Made by a program: the position numbers and the translations under genes. This document shows positions 33,882 through 42,237 of a DNA stretch of 64,000 nt, one piece after another. This DNA is from an uncultured Colwellia sp. (GTDB lineage: Bacteria > Pseudomonadota > Gammaproteobacteria > Enterobacterales > Alteromonadaceae), in contig CAJWBY010000002.1 in the NCBI GenBank assembly GCA_913020705.1, positions 14,921 through 78,920 on the forward strand, written 5' to 3'. Position 1 is the stretch's first letter, and every line of letters starts with the position of its first letter. Under the pieces are notes generated by a model. The model was given only the letters and a program-made list of their open reading frames with translations. It did no database searches and was not told the DNA's origin.

Positions 33882-34702
33882 TGTCAATAGAAATTATCCT
33901 ACTTGCGCTAAGTCCAATTTTTATTCTTTTTGTTTCGTATGAGTTTATTAAATACAGACGGTTGTACGATATTAAAGATAGTTTGGCGAATACTGCACTT
34001 GCGCTTATGCATCAAGCTTCAGATGCGATTGCCCTATTGGTATTAATGCCATTTTTTTATTGGCTGTATGACTTTCGATTATTTGATGTAGAACTTTCAA
34101 TAATAACTGTTTTTGGCGCCTTTTTATTACAAGACTTTTTGTACTATTGGTTTCATAAAGCATCCCACCATATTCATTGGTTATGGGCCGCCCATGTTGT
34201 TCATCACAGTTCAACAAAAATGAATTTCTCTACCGCTTTTAGACAAAGCTTAATGTACCCTCTGGCAGGAATGTGGGTATTTTGGCTACCGATGATATTA
34301 ATCGGTTTTGACCCTGTAACTGTATTTACGGTAGTGGCACTTAATTTGGCCTATCAATTTTTTGTACATACACAAATAGTAAACAAGTTGGGTTGGTTTG
34401 AAAAAGTGTTCAATACACCTTCACACCACAGAGTGCATCATGCAATTAACGAGGGTTATCTGGATAAAAACTTTGCAGGTGTGCTTATTATTTGGGATAA
34501 ACTGTTTGGGACTTACGCTGAAGAAACAACCGATAAAATTTGCAAATATGGGATAATTGGACAAATTAAGAGTAATAACCCAATAACAATTACTTTTCAT
34601 CAATGGCATTATTTAGCGAAAACTATGCTGACAGCTAAAGGGGTCAAGTTGAAACTTAAGGCTTTATTCGGTTACCCCACAAGTTCAGTAAAGAATAAGT
34701 AA
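33881..34702 (+). CDS. Sterol desaturase / fatty acid hydroxylase family protein
   Basis: The 273-residue membrane enzyme has helices at about 2-20, 48-62, 72-90 and around 130-160. The diiron-binding His motifs are HKASHH (92-97), HVVHH (105-109) and the later HHRVHHAIN. The NFAGVLIIWDKLFGTY signature marks the fatty acid hydroxylase superfamily. It uses oxygen to hydroxylate or desaturate a lipid in the inner membrane. It is translationally coupled to an SRPBCC protein and divergent from an AraC regulator. The lipid substrate is not known. Confidence 0.9.
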   Translation: MSIEIILLALSPIFILFVSYEFIKYRRLYDIKDSLANTALALMHQASDAIALLVLMPFFYWLYDFRLFDVELSIITVFGAFLLQDFLYYWFHKASHHIHWLWAAHVVHHSSTKMNFSTAFRQSLMYPLAGMWVFWLPMILIGFDPVTVFTVVALNLAYQFFVHTQIVNKLGWFEKVFNTPSHHRVHHAINEGYLDKNFAGVLIIWDKLFGTYAEETTDKICKYGIIGQIKSNNPITITFHQWHYLAKTMLTAKGVKLKLKALFGYPTSSVKNK

Positions 34703-34709
34703 CTTCCTT

Positions 34710-34745
34710 CGACATTTGATTAATTTAACTATTAATCAAATGTCG
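34710..34745. terminator. 15-bp perfect inverted repeat, putative bidirectional terminator
   Basis: CGACATTTGATTAAT (34710-34724) and its complement (34731-34745) flank a 6-nt loop. It sits between the convergent desaturase-like gene and the broken outer-membrane gene. There is no clear T-tract, so termination is likely but not certain. Confidence 0.6.
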
Positions 34746-34775
34746 AGCGTTAGATTAGACAACAAATAATGATCA

Positions 34776-35600
34776 CTAATACTGAACGCCAAAATACAAA
34801 CTCAATACTTGTTTTTTAATTTTGAATTGTCTTGTAGAAGTTATCTCATCAACTTCTCCACCACCAAAATTATCAAGTTGAGAGTTAGTGCCATAGCCAT
34901 CACCAAAATTCATTACAAGCCCTGTAGTAATATTATAGTTAGACGCTTTATAGTTTACAGAAAATGTAACACCAATAAAATCGACATCTTCTTGTGGACG
35001 GAACAACATAACACCATCTGCCCTCTGTTCATTGAAAGCGTCGAGTGAAATATTACTATTGTCCGTATAAATACCAAAAGCAATTTTTGTTTTATGAGAT
35101 ATTTCTACTTCTATCGCTGCAGACATATTTGTTACTGATTCAAATTCTCTGGTTATATCAATTACGCTTCCATATTCACTAGCACTTGAGAATTCAATAG
35201 GAGAATCCACTTTATTATAATGGTGTATGTCCATCGTAAGCATAATATTATCAAAGGTAACATTAGCGCCAACTTCTATAGCTAAAGGATAATCTTGTTT
35301 AGTGTCTATATAAAAACGAGCTGTTCTTCTATCAAACTCATTTTCTTCATCATCACCAAAGTAAAATTCTGACGTTTCTTTAATACCATTTGTCCACTTA
35401 TCGCTATATTGCAAATCACGTGACAAACTGTATTTTTGAGATATGGTAAACCCTATAGCATAATTGTCTTGATGATAAATAGCACCGAATTTAGGCTCAA
35501 TTAATACTTCATCATCTAATAGACATCAAGCAGGGTCAAAGACGATGGACACATTATGTATTGTCTTAACATCTTTAATCCTGAGTAATCTGTTCCTTAC
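34776..35600 (-). pseudogene. Remnant of an outer-membrane beta-barrel protein
   Basis: The readable C-terminal part (about 249 codons, 35525-34776) lacks an ATG near its beginning. It has alternating beta-strand texture and ends in QVLSLYFGVQY, typical of barrel C-termini. The same frame continues upstream of a TGA (35526-35528) as RIKDVKTIHNVSIVFDPA before another stop at about 35601, so the TGA probably replaced a Trp or similar codon and the N-terminal half is missing. EPKFGAIYHQDNYAIGFTISQKYSLSRD is compatible with a FadL/OmpP1-like porin, but the family is not certain. Confidence 0.65.
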
Positions 35601-35864
35601 TTATAATTTAGACTTAATTCTAAATTCGGGTAAATTATTTAACTCAACTCTTACTAAAATAATGAAAAGTCAAATAGAAACTTCTGCCATTTTCTAATCA
35701 ATTTGATGCAAGAATTTCCGTATTTGTCATGCTTTTGGACACTTGAGCCATACTTTTAATATTCATCAAGCCATATAATAGCCTCAATTAGAAATAAACT
35801 CGCTGCTCAGAGTATTAATTAGCAAAGCCTTGAATATGAAATAAATAAAGTAGGATGTTACATT

Positions 35865-36662
35865 ATGATAATAGTATTCAAAAAATTAATATTACTTATT
35901 TCCCTTATTCCGCTCTTAAGTATAGCGAATTCAGGCATGGATTTGGGTTTATTAAATCAGGACAAAGGTAAAGTGATTCTGACTGTCGCTATAGAAGAGA
36001 TAGGATATTTTCCTTATAACTATGAAGAAAATGGTGAAATAAAAGGATTCACTATTGATGTTCTTAATTATTTTGAAGCAAACTCAAAGTATGATTTTGA
36101 GTTTATAATTCTCCCTTGGTCACGAGCACTCTATCTTGTGGAACAAGGTAAAGTTGACCTTATATTAACGTTATTTAGAAATAAAGAACGTGAGAAAATA
36201 TATCACTTCATAGAACCATCGTACGGTTACGAAGTTAATCAACTTTTTACTCTAACGGACAGTAAATTTGAATTTTCTGGCCAACTAAACGAATTAGCCA
36301 AATATTCTATTGGAACAAAAAGAGGATATTCATACGGCGAAACTTTCGACAAAACAAATGATTTAACTAAATTACCTGTATTAAATGAAGAAGTATTATT
36401 GAAATTGTTACTTTCTGGTCGTATTGATATGGCTATTTCGAATCCATATGTTTTTAATAAATTAATCACAAAATACAACGTGAGTAATAACGTTAAACCA
36501 ATATGGCCCTATATCGACAAAACGCCAGTCTACTTAGGACTGACTAAAGAGAGAAACGATTCTTTAGAAATAAAACAAGCCTTTGGACAATTAACCGAAC
36601 AATTAAAAGCCTCAAATTATTACCTTGAACTATTGAATAAGTATCATCTAGACTTCAAGTAA
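35865..36662 (+). CDS. Periplasmic solute-binding protein, amino-acid type (SBP_bac_3)
   Basis: The 265-residue protein has a signal peptide at about 1-22 (ILLISLIPLLSIANS) and a family 3 binding fold. VILTVAIEEIGYFPYNYEENGEIKGFTIDVLNYFE is followed by FIILPWSRALYLVEQGKVDLILTLFRNKEREKIYHF and IGTKRGYSYGETF. No transporter permease or ATPase is nearby, so it is an orphan. It converges with a kinase that carries two SBP_bac_3-like domains of the same type, 5 bp beyond its end. It could supply a ligand or partner to a sensor, but that is inference. Confidence 0.85.
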   Translation: MIIVFKKLILLISLIPLLSIANSGMDLGLLNQDKGKVILTVAIEEIGYFPYNYEENGEIKGFTIDVLNYFEANSKYDFEFIILPWSRALYLVEQGKVDLILTLFRNKEREKIYHFIEPSYGYEVNQLFTLTDSKFEFSGQLNELAKYSIGTKRGYSYGETFDKTNDLTKLPVLNEEVLLKLLLSGRIDMAISNPYVFNKLITKYNVSNNVKPIWPYIDKTPVYLGLTKERNDSLEIKQAFGQLTEQLKASNYYLELLNKYHLDFK

Positions 36663-36667
36663 CAAGT

Positions 36668-39600
36668 TTACCTTCGTCGTTGGCTATTACCTTGTTGAAC
36701 AGCAATGGATTTTGACTCGGGTAACCATCGCTTTAATGCCTCTTGCAACTTACTTGGGTTTACAGGTTTAGAAATAAAGTCATCCATTCCTACGGAGAGA
36801 CATTTGTCTCTATCCCCTTGCATTGAATTAGCGGTCATTGCAACTATAGGTATCCGTTGATTGAGCACTTTCGATTCAGGAAGCCGTATTTTCTGAGTAG
36901 CTTCATAACCATCCATCACTGGCATTTGACAATCCATCAAGACTAAATCAAAAGGTAAATTCTCTAACGTGTTCAGTGCTTCTTGTCCGTTAGCTGCTAT
37001 ATCAACTTGTATACCAAATTTTTTCAATAAACCTTGAGCCACTTTTTGATTTACCGCATTATCTTCAACCACCAACACTCTTGCATTGAACTGTGGGAGT
37101 TGACGTGCACTATAGGCAGTAACCAAAGGTTGTTTGGGTGAATTTGCGCCCGCAATTGTCATTAAAGTATTATAGAGAATAGACTGAACAATGGGTTTAT
37201 TCAGATATCCATTAAATCCAGCTTCTTTCAATTTTTCAGCATCTCCACGTTGTCCTTGTGAAGTGAGCATCATCAAGCGAGTATTCGGAAAAAGACGACT
37301 ATCCTCTTTAATTCTCATTGCTAATTGAAAGCCATCCATTTCAGGCATTTGCATATCTAGGATAGCAATATTATAAGGACTGCCATTTTCAAAGGCTTTA
37401 GTTAAGCTTTCTAAAGCTTTTTTCCCGCTATCAACTAAGGTATGCTTGACTTGCCATTTAGTAAGCAACAAACCTAACAACGTTCGATTGGTTAAGTTAT
37501 CATCTACCACTAATATTTTTTGATTATGTAAATTATCGTAAATTTTCTTGGGGCGAGTGTTGGTAGAATTTTCAACATTGATAGTAAACCAAAATGTGGA
37601 ACCCTGACCTTCGACACTGTTTACTCCTATTTCACCTTCCATCAACTCTGCTAATTGTTTACTGATTGAGAGACCTAGGCCAGTCCCCCCATATTTACGA
37701 GTAGTTGACCCGTCTGCTTGGCTGAAACGTTCAAAAAGCTTACTTCTTTGTTCTTCAGAAAGGCCGATACCTGTATCAGTTACCTCAAAGAGAAGCTTTG
37801 TTCTTTGCTCTGTCTTTTCTTCAATTTTACAATTTACTGAAACTTCACCTTTGTCAGTAAATTTAATGGCATTACCCACCAAGTTATTGAGTATTTGTCT
37901 TATACGGCCAGGATCAGCAACGAACGACTGCGTTGGTATTAAATTCGCGGGGCAGATAAGCTCTAGCTGCTTATTGTGTGCCTGAAAAGATAGAGTGCTT
38001 CCAAGGTCGTGTAACAATAATGCCAAATCAAACTCAAGCGGTTCAAGCTCTAACTTACCAGCTTCAACTTTTGAAAAGTCAAGAATATCGTTAATAACAC
38101 CCAACAGAGATTCAGCACTGTTCTTTACTGTTTTAGCGAAGTTATGTTGCTCTTTATTCAATGGCGTATCAAGCAATAGATTAGTCATGCCAATCACACC
38201 GTTCATAGGGGTTCGAATTTCATGGCTCATGTTCGCTAAAAAATCAGTTTTGGACTCGTTTGCCACTTCCGCTTGTTTTTTCGCTTCAGCTAAGTGAGTA
38301 ATAATTTCTTTTTGATGTGAAATATCGGTACTTATATAAGTATAACCACTCAATTTATTCACGTTATTATAAAGCGGTACAATAGTAGTATCTACCCAGT
38401 AAAGCTTTGTGTCTTTAGCTGTAATAAGGACTTCATCGTGCCAAAATTCTCCCTGAGAAACTTCTAAAAACATCTTGTGCCAATAACTTTTGGACTGATT
38501 TTCCGAGTTGAGAATCTTATTATTTTCGCCAATAAGCTCTTCTCGACTATAACCACTGAGTAAACAAAACTTATTATTCGCGTAGGTAATAATACCTTTG
38601 ATGTCTGTTACAAGAACCAATGAGTGCTCGTCCATTGCTGTTTTCTGTGCAGCTAAATCTTGTTGAGCGGTAATGCGTGTTTCTTCATTTATAATCCGAG
38701 CCTCGATTTCGACTTGGAGTCTTTTGTTCATACGGAAGAAAATAACAATGATCAAAATGAGTAATGATAATATCGGTAGTGACCAAAAAACAATCGTTGA
38801 TAATTGGGTGCCCGATTGAACATGTACTGACAACCAATTATTTGCAATGGCAGAATGCTGTTTCTTATCCATGTTCGCAAAAGTTTTATTTAATATGGGA
38901 ATAAGGGGTTCGAGGCCTTTACGTACAGCCATTGATAATTCAAGTTTATACGGCGTAAATGCAGTAATAATTAAATCAGTTATTTTATTTTTACTTATTT
39001 CATAATTAATCGCCGCAATTGAGTCAACAAAAGCATCGATTTCACCCGACTGTAACTTTTCAATCCCTTCTTGAAGTGACTCAACATCTACTATATCTAT
39101 ATTTGGATAATCTCGACTGATAAGCTGATTATAAACATAGCCTTTTATTAGGCCTAATTTCTTGCCACTTAATGACGATAAACTTTCCGCATAAAAAGCA
39201 TTTTTCTTACTAAGAATGACTAATGAAATTTCAAAATATGGATTGGTGAAATTAATATGTTCTGCTCTTTCTTCTGTAAAAAATATTGAAGACATGATAT
39301 CTATATTACCACGCTCAAATTCCTCTAGAGCTCCAGACCAACTTAGTTCTAATGTTGGTTTCAGATCTATTTGTAATTGTTCTTGTGCATACTGCATGTA
39401 ATCAGCTGAAATGCCGCTATGTTCACCTTGGTCATCATTAAACTCAAAGGGAGCCCAAGCAGGATCGGTTCCTAAACTAAACGTATTATTTTGAGACAAC
39501 CATTTTTTTTCAGTCCCCGTTAAACTAGACACTGTGGATAGGTCATTAAAAAAAGGTTTTAACGTTGGTAACCACTTTTTCTCTAATTCAATAATTTTAC

Positions 39601-40315
39601 TAACGGGAATATTTTCGATGCCGGCGTTAATTTTAGCGAGCAATTCAGGCTGGTTTTTAACGACAAGTCCATAAACATTATTTGAAACAATGACTTCATC
39701 AGATATCGTGAAAACCCCCGTTAAACCGCTTTTAGCTATTTGAGCAATAGCATTAGGTAATTCTGCAACAACCGCCTGAATATCATTATTTAACAATTGT
39801 GATATTCCCTCTTCAAGACTGTTATAAGTTGACAGTTCAAAGTCAGGAAAATGCTCTTTTAAATAAAACTCTTGGAAGCTTTCGGATTGAGTTGATATGA
39901 CCAGTTCATTTAGATCTTTGAGTTTGGATTTATTATGGAGTGCATTATTATAAATAATGCCTGTTTGTACATTATGAATAGGTAATGAGAAATCCGCCCA
40001 TTGTTCACGTTGTTCATTTCTAAAAAGTCCAGCATGCAGAGTATTCTTTTGTTTTATAAGTTGTAAGCTTTCTTTGAAAGGGACCATTTTAAAACGTATA
40101 GGAATATTGTTTGTTTTAGACCAAAGCTCCCAAAATTCAACATAAAGTCCACTCAATGTTCCATCAGGAAGTTTGAAACTAAAAGGCAAACTGCCCTCTA
40201 TTGCCACAACAGTAATAATATCAATGGGTTTTTGGGGTTGTTCTTCTGAGAGCAGAGGTGCACAGCGGAAAAAGGCAAAAAACAGAAGGAGATATAAGGC
40301 GATTCTTATTTTCAT
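36668..40315 (-). CDS. BvgS-like hybrid histidine kinase with two periplasmic binding domains
   Basis: The 1215-residue protein has a signal at about 1-23. Binding domain 1 covers about 33-255, binding domain 2 about 270-498 (FSLGTDPAWAPFEFNDDQGEHSGISADYM), and a membrane helix lies at about 508-528. A PAS domain (about 555-670) leads to HisKA with His698 (ANMSHEIRTPMNGVIGM) and an ATPase domain (DTGIGLSEEQ, GGTGLGLSI). Two receivers follow (about 945-1060 and 1080-1200; LVLMDCQMPVMDG in the second). The Hpt domain that ends classical BvgS is missing, so a separate phosphotransfer protein is expected. Ligands are probably small polar molecules. No response regulator gene is adjacent. Confidence 0.92.
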   Translation of the reverse strand: MKIRIALYLLLFFAFFRCAPLLSEEQPQKPIDIITVVAIEGSLPFSFKLPDGTLSGLYVEFWELWSKTNNIPIRFKMVPFKESLQLIKQKNTLHAGLFRNEQREQWADFSLPIHNVQTGIIYNNALHNKSKLKDLNELVISTQSESFQEFYLKEHFPDFELSTYNSLEEGISQLLNNDIQAVVAELPNAIAQIAKSGLTGVFTISDEVIVSNNVYGLVVKNQPELLAKINAGIENIPVSKIIELEKKWLPTLKPFFNDLSTVSSLTGTEKKWLSQNNTFSLGTDPAWAPFEFNDDQGEHSGISADYMQYAQEQLQIDLKPTLELSWSGALEEFERGNIDIMSSIFFTEERAEHINFTNPYFEISLVILSKKNAFYAESLSSLSGKKLGLIKGYVYNQLISRDYPNIDIVDVESLQEGIEKLQSGEIDAFVDSIAAINYEISKNKITDLIITAFTPYKLELSMAVRKGLEPLIPILNKTFANMDKKQHSAIANNWLSVHVQSGTQLSTIVFWSLPILSLLILIIVIFFRMNKRLQVEIEARIINEETRITAQQDLAAQKTAMDEHSLVLVTDIKGIITYANNKFCLLSGYSREELIGENNKILNSENQSKSYWHKMFLEVSQGEFWHDEVLITAKDTKLYWVDTTIVPLYNNVNKLSGYTYISTDISHQKEIITHLAEAKKQAEVANESKTDFLANMSHEIRTPMNGVIGMTNLLLDTPLNKEQHNFAKTVKNSAESLLGVINDILDFSKVEAGKLELEPLEFDLALLLHDLGSTLSFQAHNKQLELICPANLIPTQSFVADPGRIRQILNNLVGNAIKFTDKGEVSVNCKIEEKTEQRTKLLFEVTDTGIGLSEEQRSKLFERFSQADGSTTRKYGGTGLGLSISKQLAELMEGEIGVNSVEGQGSTFWFTINVENSTNTRPKKIYDNLHNQKILVVDDNLTNRTLLGLLLTKWQVKHTLVDSGKKALESLTKAFENGSPYNIAILDMQMPEMDGFQLAMRIKEDSRLFPNTRLMMLTSQGQRGDAEKLKEAGFNGYLNKPIVQSILYNTLMTIAGANSPKQPLVTAYSARQLPQFNARVLVVEDNAVNQKVAQGLLKKFGIQVDIAANGQEALNTLENLPFDLVLMDCQMPVMDGYEATQKIRLPESKVLNQRIPIVAMTANSMQGDRDKCLSVGMDDFISKPVNPSKLQEALKRWLPESKSIAVQQGNSQRRR

Positions 40316-40540
40316 ATTTTTAATTATTAACTTATTGCCATTGATTTAATTATCTCATTACTCAGTATATGTGGAATATAGATTTTTGTTCAAGATTTTA
40401 CGTTGTTTTGTTAAAATAAAACGCCTAGATAACTACTCAATACTTCGATCATTCAAGATAAGAGCATGATTTTAAATAAGCGGCCGATAATGTGATTAAG
40501 CGCACAACTAACATTAGTTCCTTAATTTAATTCGCTAAAA

Positions 40541-41170
40541 TCACCAATCAAGACCCTTTTGTGCTTTTACGCCAGCTTTAAAAGCATGCTTTATTGGTTG
40601 AACTTCAGATACGGTATCGGCTAAATCAATGAGGCGACGATGACATGCACGGCCGGTTATTAATACGTGTTGCATTTTCGGACGATTATTCAACGCTTCA
40701 ACAATGTCGTCAAGCTCAATATAGCCATATTTAACCATGTAAGTCATTTCATCGAGTAAAACAATATCAAGTGTTTCGTCACTCAACATTTCCTTGCTTT
40801 TTTGCCATGCAACTTTTGCGGCGGCTAAATCAGTTTCGGTGCTTTGTGTTTCCCAAGTAAACCCTGTTCCCATAACATGATGTTGTACAGCAAATTGCTT
40901 CAAAATATTCATTTCGCCGCATTCCCATTTCGAACCTTTAATAAATTGGACAACACCTGCTTTTTGTCCATGACCAATGGCTCTTAACACCGTACCAAAA
41001 CCTGAAGTACTTTTACCTTTACCATTACCGGTTATAACAACAAAAACACCCCTTTCTTCTGTAGCAAGAGCGATGCGTTCATCAACTTTGGCCTTAATTT
41101 TCTTTTGACGTTCTATATGTTTTTGTTCTTTAGCAGCTGCCTTTCCGGCTTCTGTTTTATCATTACTCAT
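40541..41170 (-). CDS. cobO: Cob(I)yrinic acid a,c-diamide adenosyltransferase
   Basis: The 209-residue enzyme transfers the adenosyl group of ATP to reduced corrinoids, in cobalamin synthesis or salvage. It has the P-loop GNGKGKSTSGFG, QFIKGSKWECGE, LLDEMTYMVKYGY, VLITGRACHRRLIDLADTVSEVQPIKHAF and the C-terminal KAGVKAQKGLDW, all characteristic of the CobO/BtuR family. I start it at the ATG at 41170 (MSNDKTEAGKAAAKEQ), which has AGGA six bases upstream, rather than at a TTG 21 bp earlier. It stands alone here; no other cobalamin genes are in the window. Confidence 0.95.
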   Translation of the reverse strand: MSNDKTEAGKAAAKEQKHIERQKKIKAKVDERIALATEERGVFVVITGNGKGKSTSGFGTVLRAIGHGQKAGVVQFIKGSKWECGEMNILKQFAVQHHVMGTGFTWETQSTETDLAAAKVAWQKSKEMLSDETLDIVLLDEMTYMVKYGYIELDDIVEALNNRPKMQHVLITGRACHRRLIDLADTVSEVQPIKHAFKAGVKAQKGLDW

Positions 41171-41234
41171 GTTTTTTCCTATTGTCTTCAATAACTTTAA
41201 TTTATTATGGGGGTAAGCCTGAGTGACTTTAATT

Positions 41235-41675
41235 TTACGCGTTTTGATACGTCATATGAAGTATAGGAAATGGTTTACCCATATCATCAAGAGGTGAACG
41301 TGAAGAGATGGAAAATCCCATATGTTCATAAAATCCAACGGCTAATGGGTTTTGCTCGTTCACATCAACACTATTGATTTTTAAATGGTCTAACGCGTGT
41401 TGTAATAATAACTTACCAATGCCTTTTCCTCTTACTCTATCTAGAATAAATAACATTTCAATTTTCTTTTCGTGCGTACCAATAAAACCTAAGATAAATT
41501 CATTTTCATCTTTAACACATTTTAAAGTTACTGCTGGAAAAGCTTGTTCGAGAATAATAGGTTTAAAAAACTCAATATCTTCTTCTGTGATAAAGTCATG
41601 TGTTGCGCGGACGGAATCTTCCCAAACAGTCAACATTTCTATGTAATTTTCAGCCAAAACATTTTCTATAATCAT
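41235..41675 (-). CDS. GNAT acetyltransferase, YjaB-like
   Basis: The 146-residue protein is close to E. coli YjaB in pattern: LTVWEDSVRATHDFITEEDI, ILGFIGTHEKKIEMLFILDRVRGKGIGKLLLQHAL, VDVNEQNPLAVGFYEHMGF and SRSPLDDMGKPFPILHM. The acetyl-CoA motif is VRGKGIGKLL. The physiological substrate of YjaB-type enzymes is not settled. It lies 64 bp upstream of cobO in the same direction and may share its transcript. Confidence 0.88.
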   Translation of the reverse strand: MIIENVLAENYIEMLTVWEDSVRATHDFITEEDIEFFKPIILEQAFPAVTLKCVKDENEFILGFIGTHEKKIEMLFILDRVRGKGIGKLLLQHALDHLKINSVDVNEQNPLAVGFYEHMGFSISSRSPLDDMGKPFPILHMTYQNA

Positions 41676-41772
41676 AATAGTTTTTATAGCTCTGATTTCG
41701 TGAGTACTTAAAACTTTGAGGGGAGCACCTGAAATGCTTTTAAAATCATCGATGATAAACGTTTTTCATTAA

Positions 41773-42123
41773 CTATTGATTTGCTTTTCTATAAACCAGT
41801 AACTCTGCTAAAAGCCAATCTTGACTTTTCATTGATGAATTATTAGTGCAGTGAATCTTATAGTATTTTCCTGACATTTTACTTTTCGTCGCTGAATACT
41901 TAATGAAGTCTTCAGTAGATTCGATATCATCAGAGTAATATGCGTATTTCTTATTTATATGTTCAACCGCTTCTTTACCAGTATGCATAGTGCCATTTCG
42001 CTCGTACTTACAATCCGTAGAAGCAACAAATCTTAAAAGATGATTTATTTCATCTTGAGTTGCAGCAAAAACATGTAAAGAAAATGTAGATAACAAAATT
42101 ACAAATATTTTAGTTAAGTTCAA
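41773..42123 (-). CDS. DUF5329 family exported protein
   Basis: The protein of about 116 residues starts best at a TTG (42123), which has GGAG about 7 bases upstream and leads straight into a signal peptide (NLTKIFVILLSTFSLHVFA cut before ATQ). The mature part matches DUF5329: DEINHLLRFVASTDCKYERNGTMHTGKEAVEHINKKYAYY, IESTEDFIKYSATKSKMSGK, YKIHC and DWLLAELLVYRKA. Two Cys residues may form a disulphide. The family role is unknown; it is common next to sensory genes in marine gammaproteobacteria. Confidence 0.82.
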   Translation of the reverse strand: MNLTKIFVILLSTFSLHVFAATQDEINHLLRFVASTDCKYERNGTMHTGKEAVEHINKKYAYYSDDIESTEDFIKYSATKSKMSGKYYKIHCTNNSSMKSQDWLLAELLVYRKANQ

Positions 42124-42237
42124 TTTACAGACTCCAGAAGTTTTCCTATGCAATCTTTAGTTAAAGACATGGACGAATATTAGTATTCAAATACTGTAAT
42201 TTACCATACTAATAACTATTGAGAGTAAAATTTTAAG

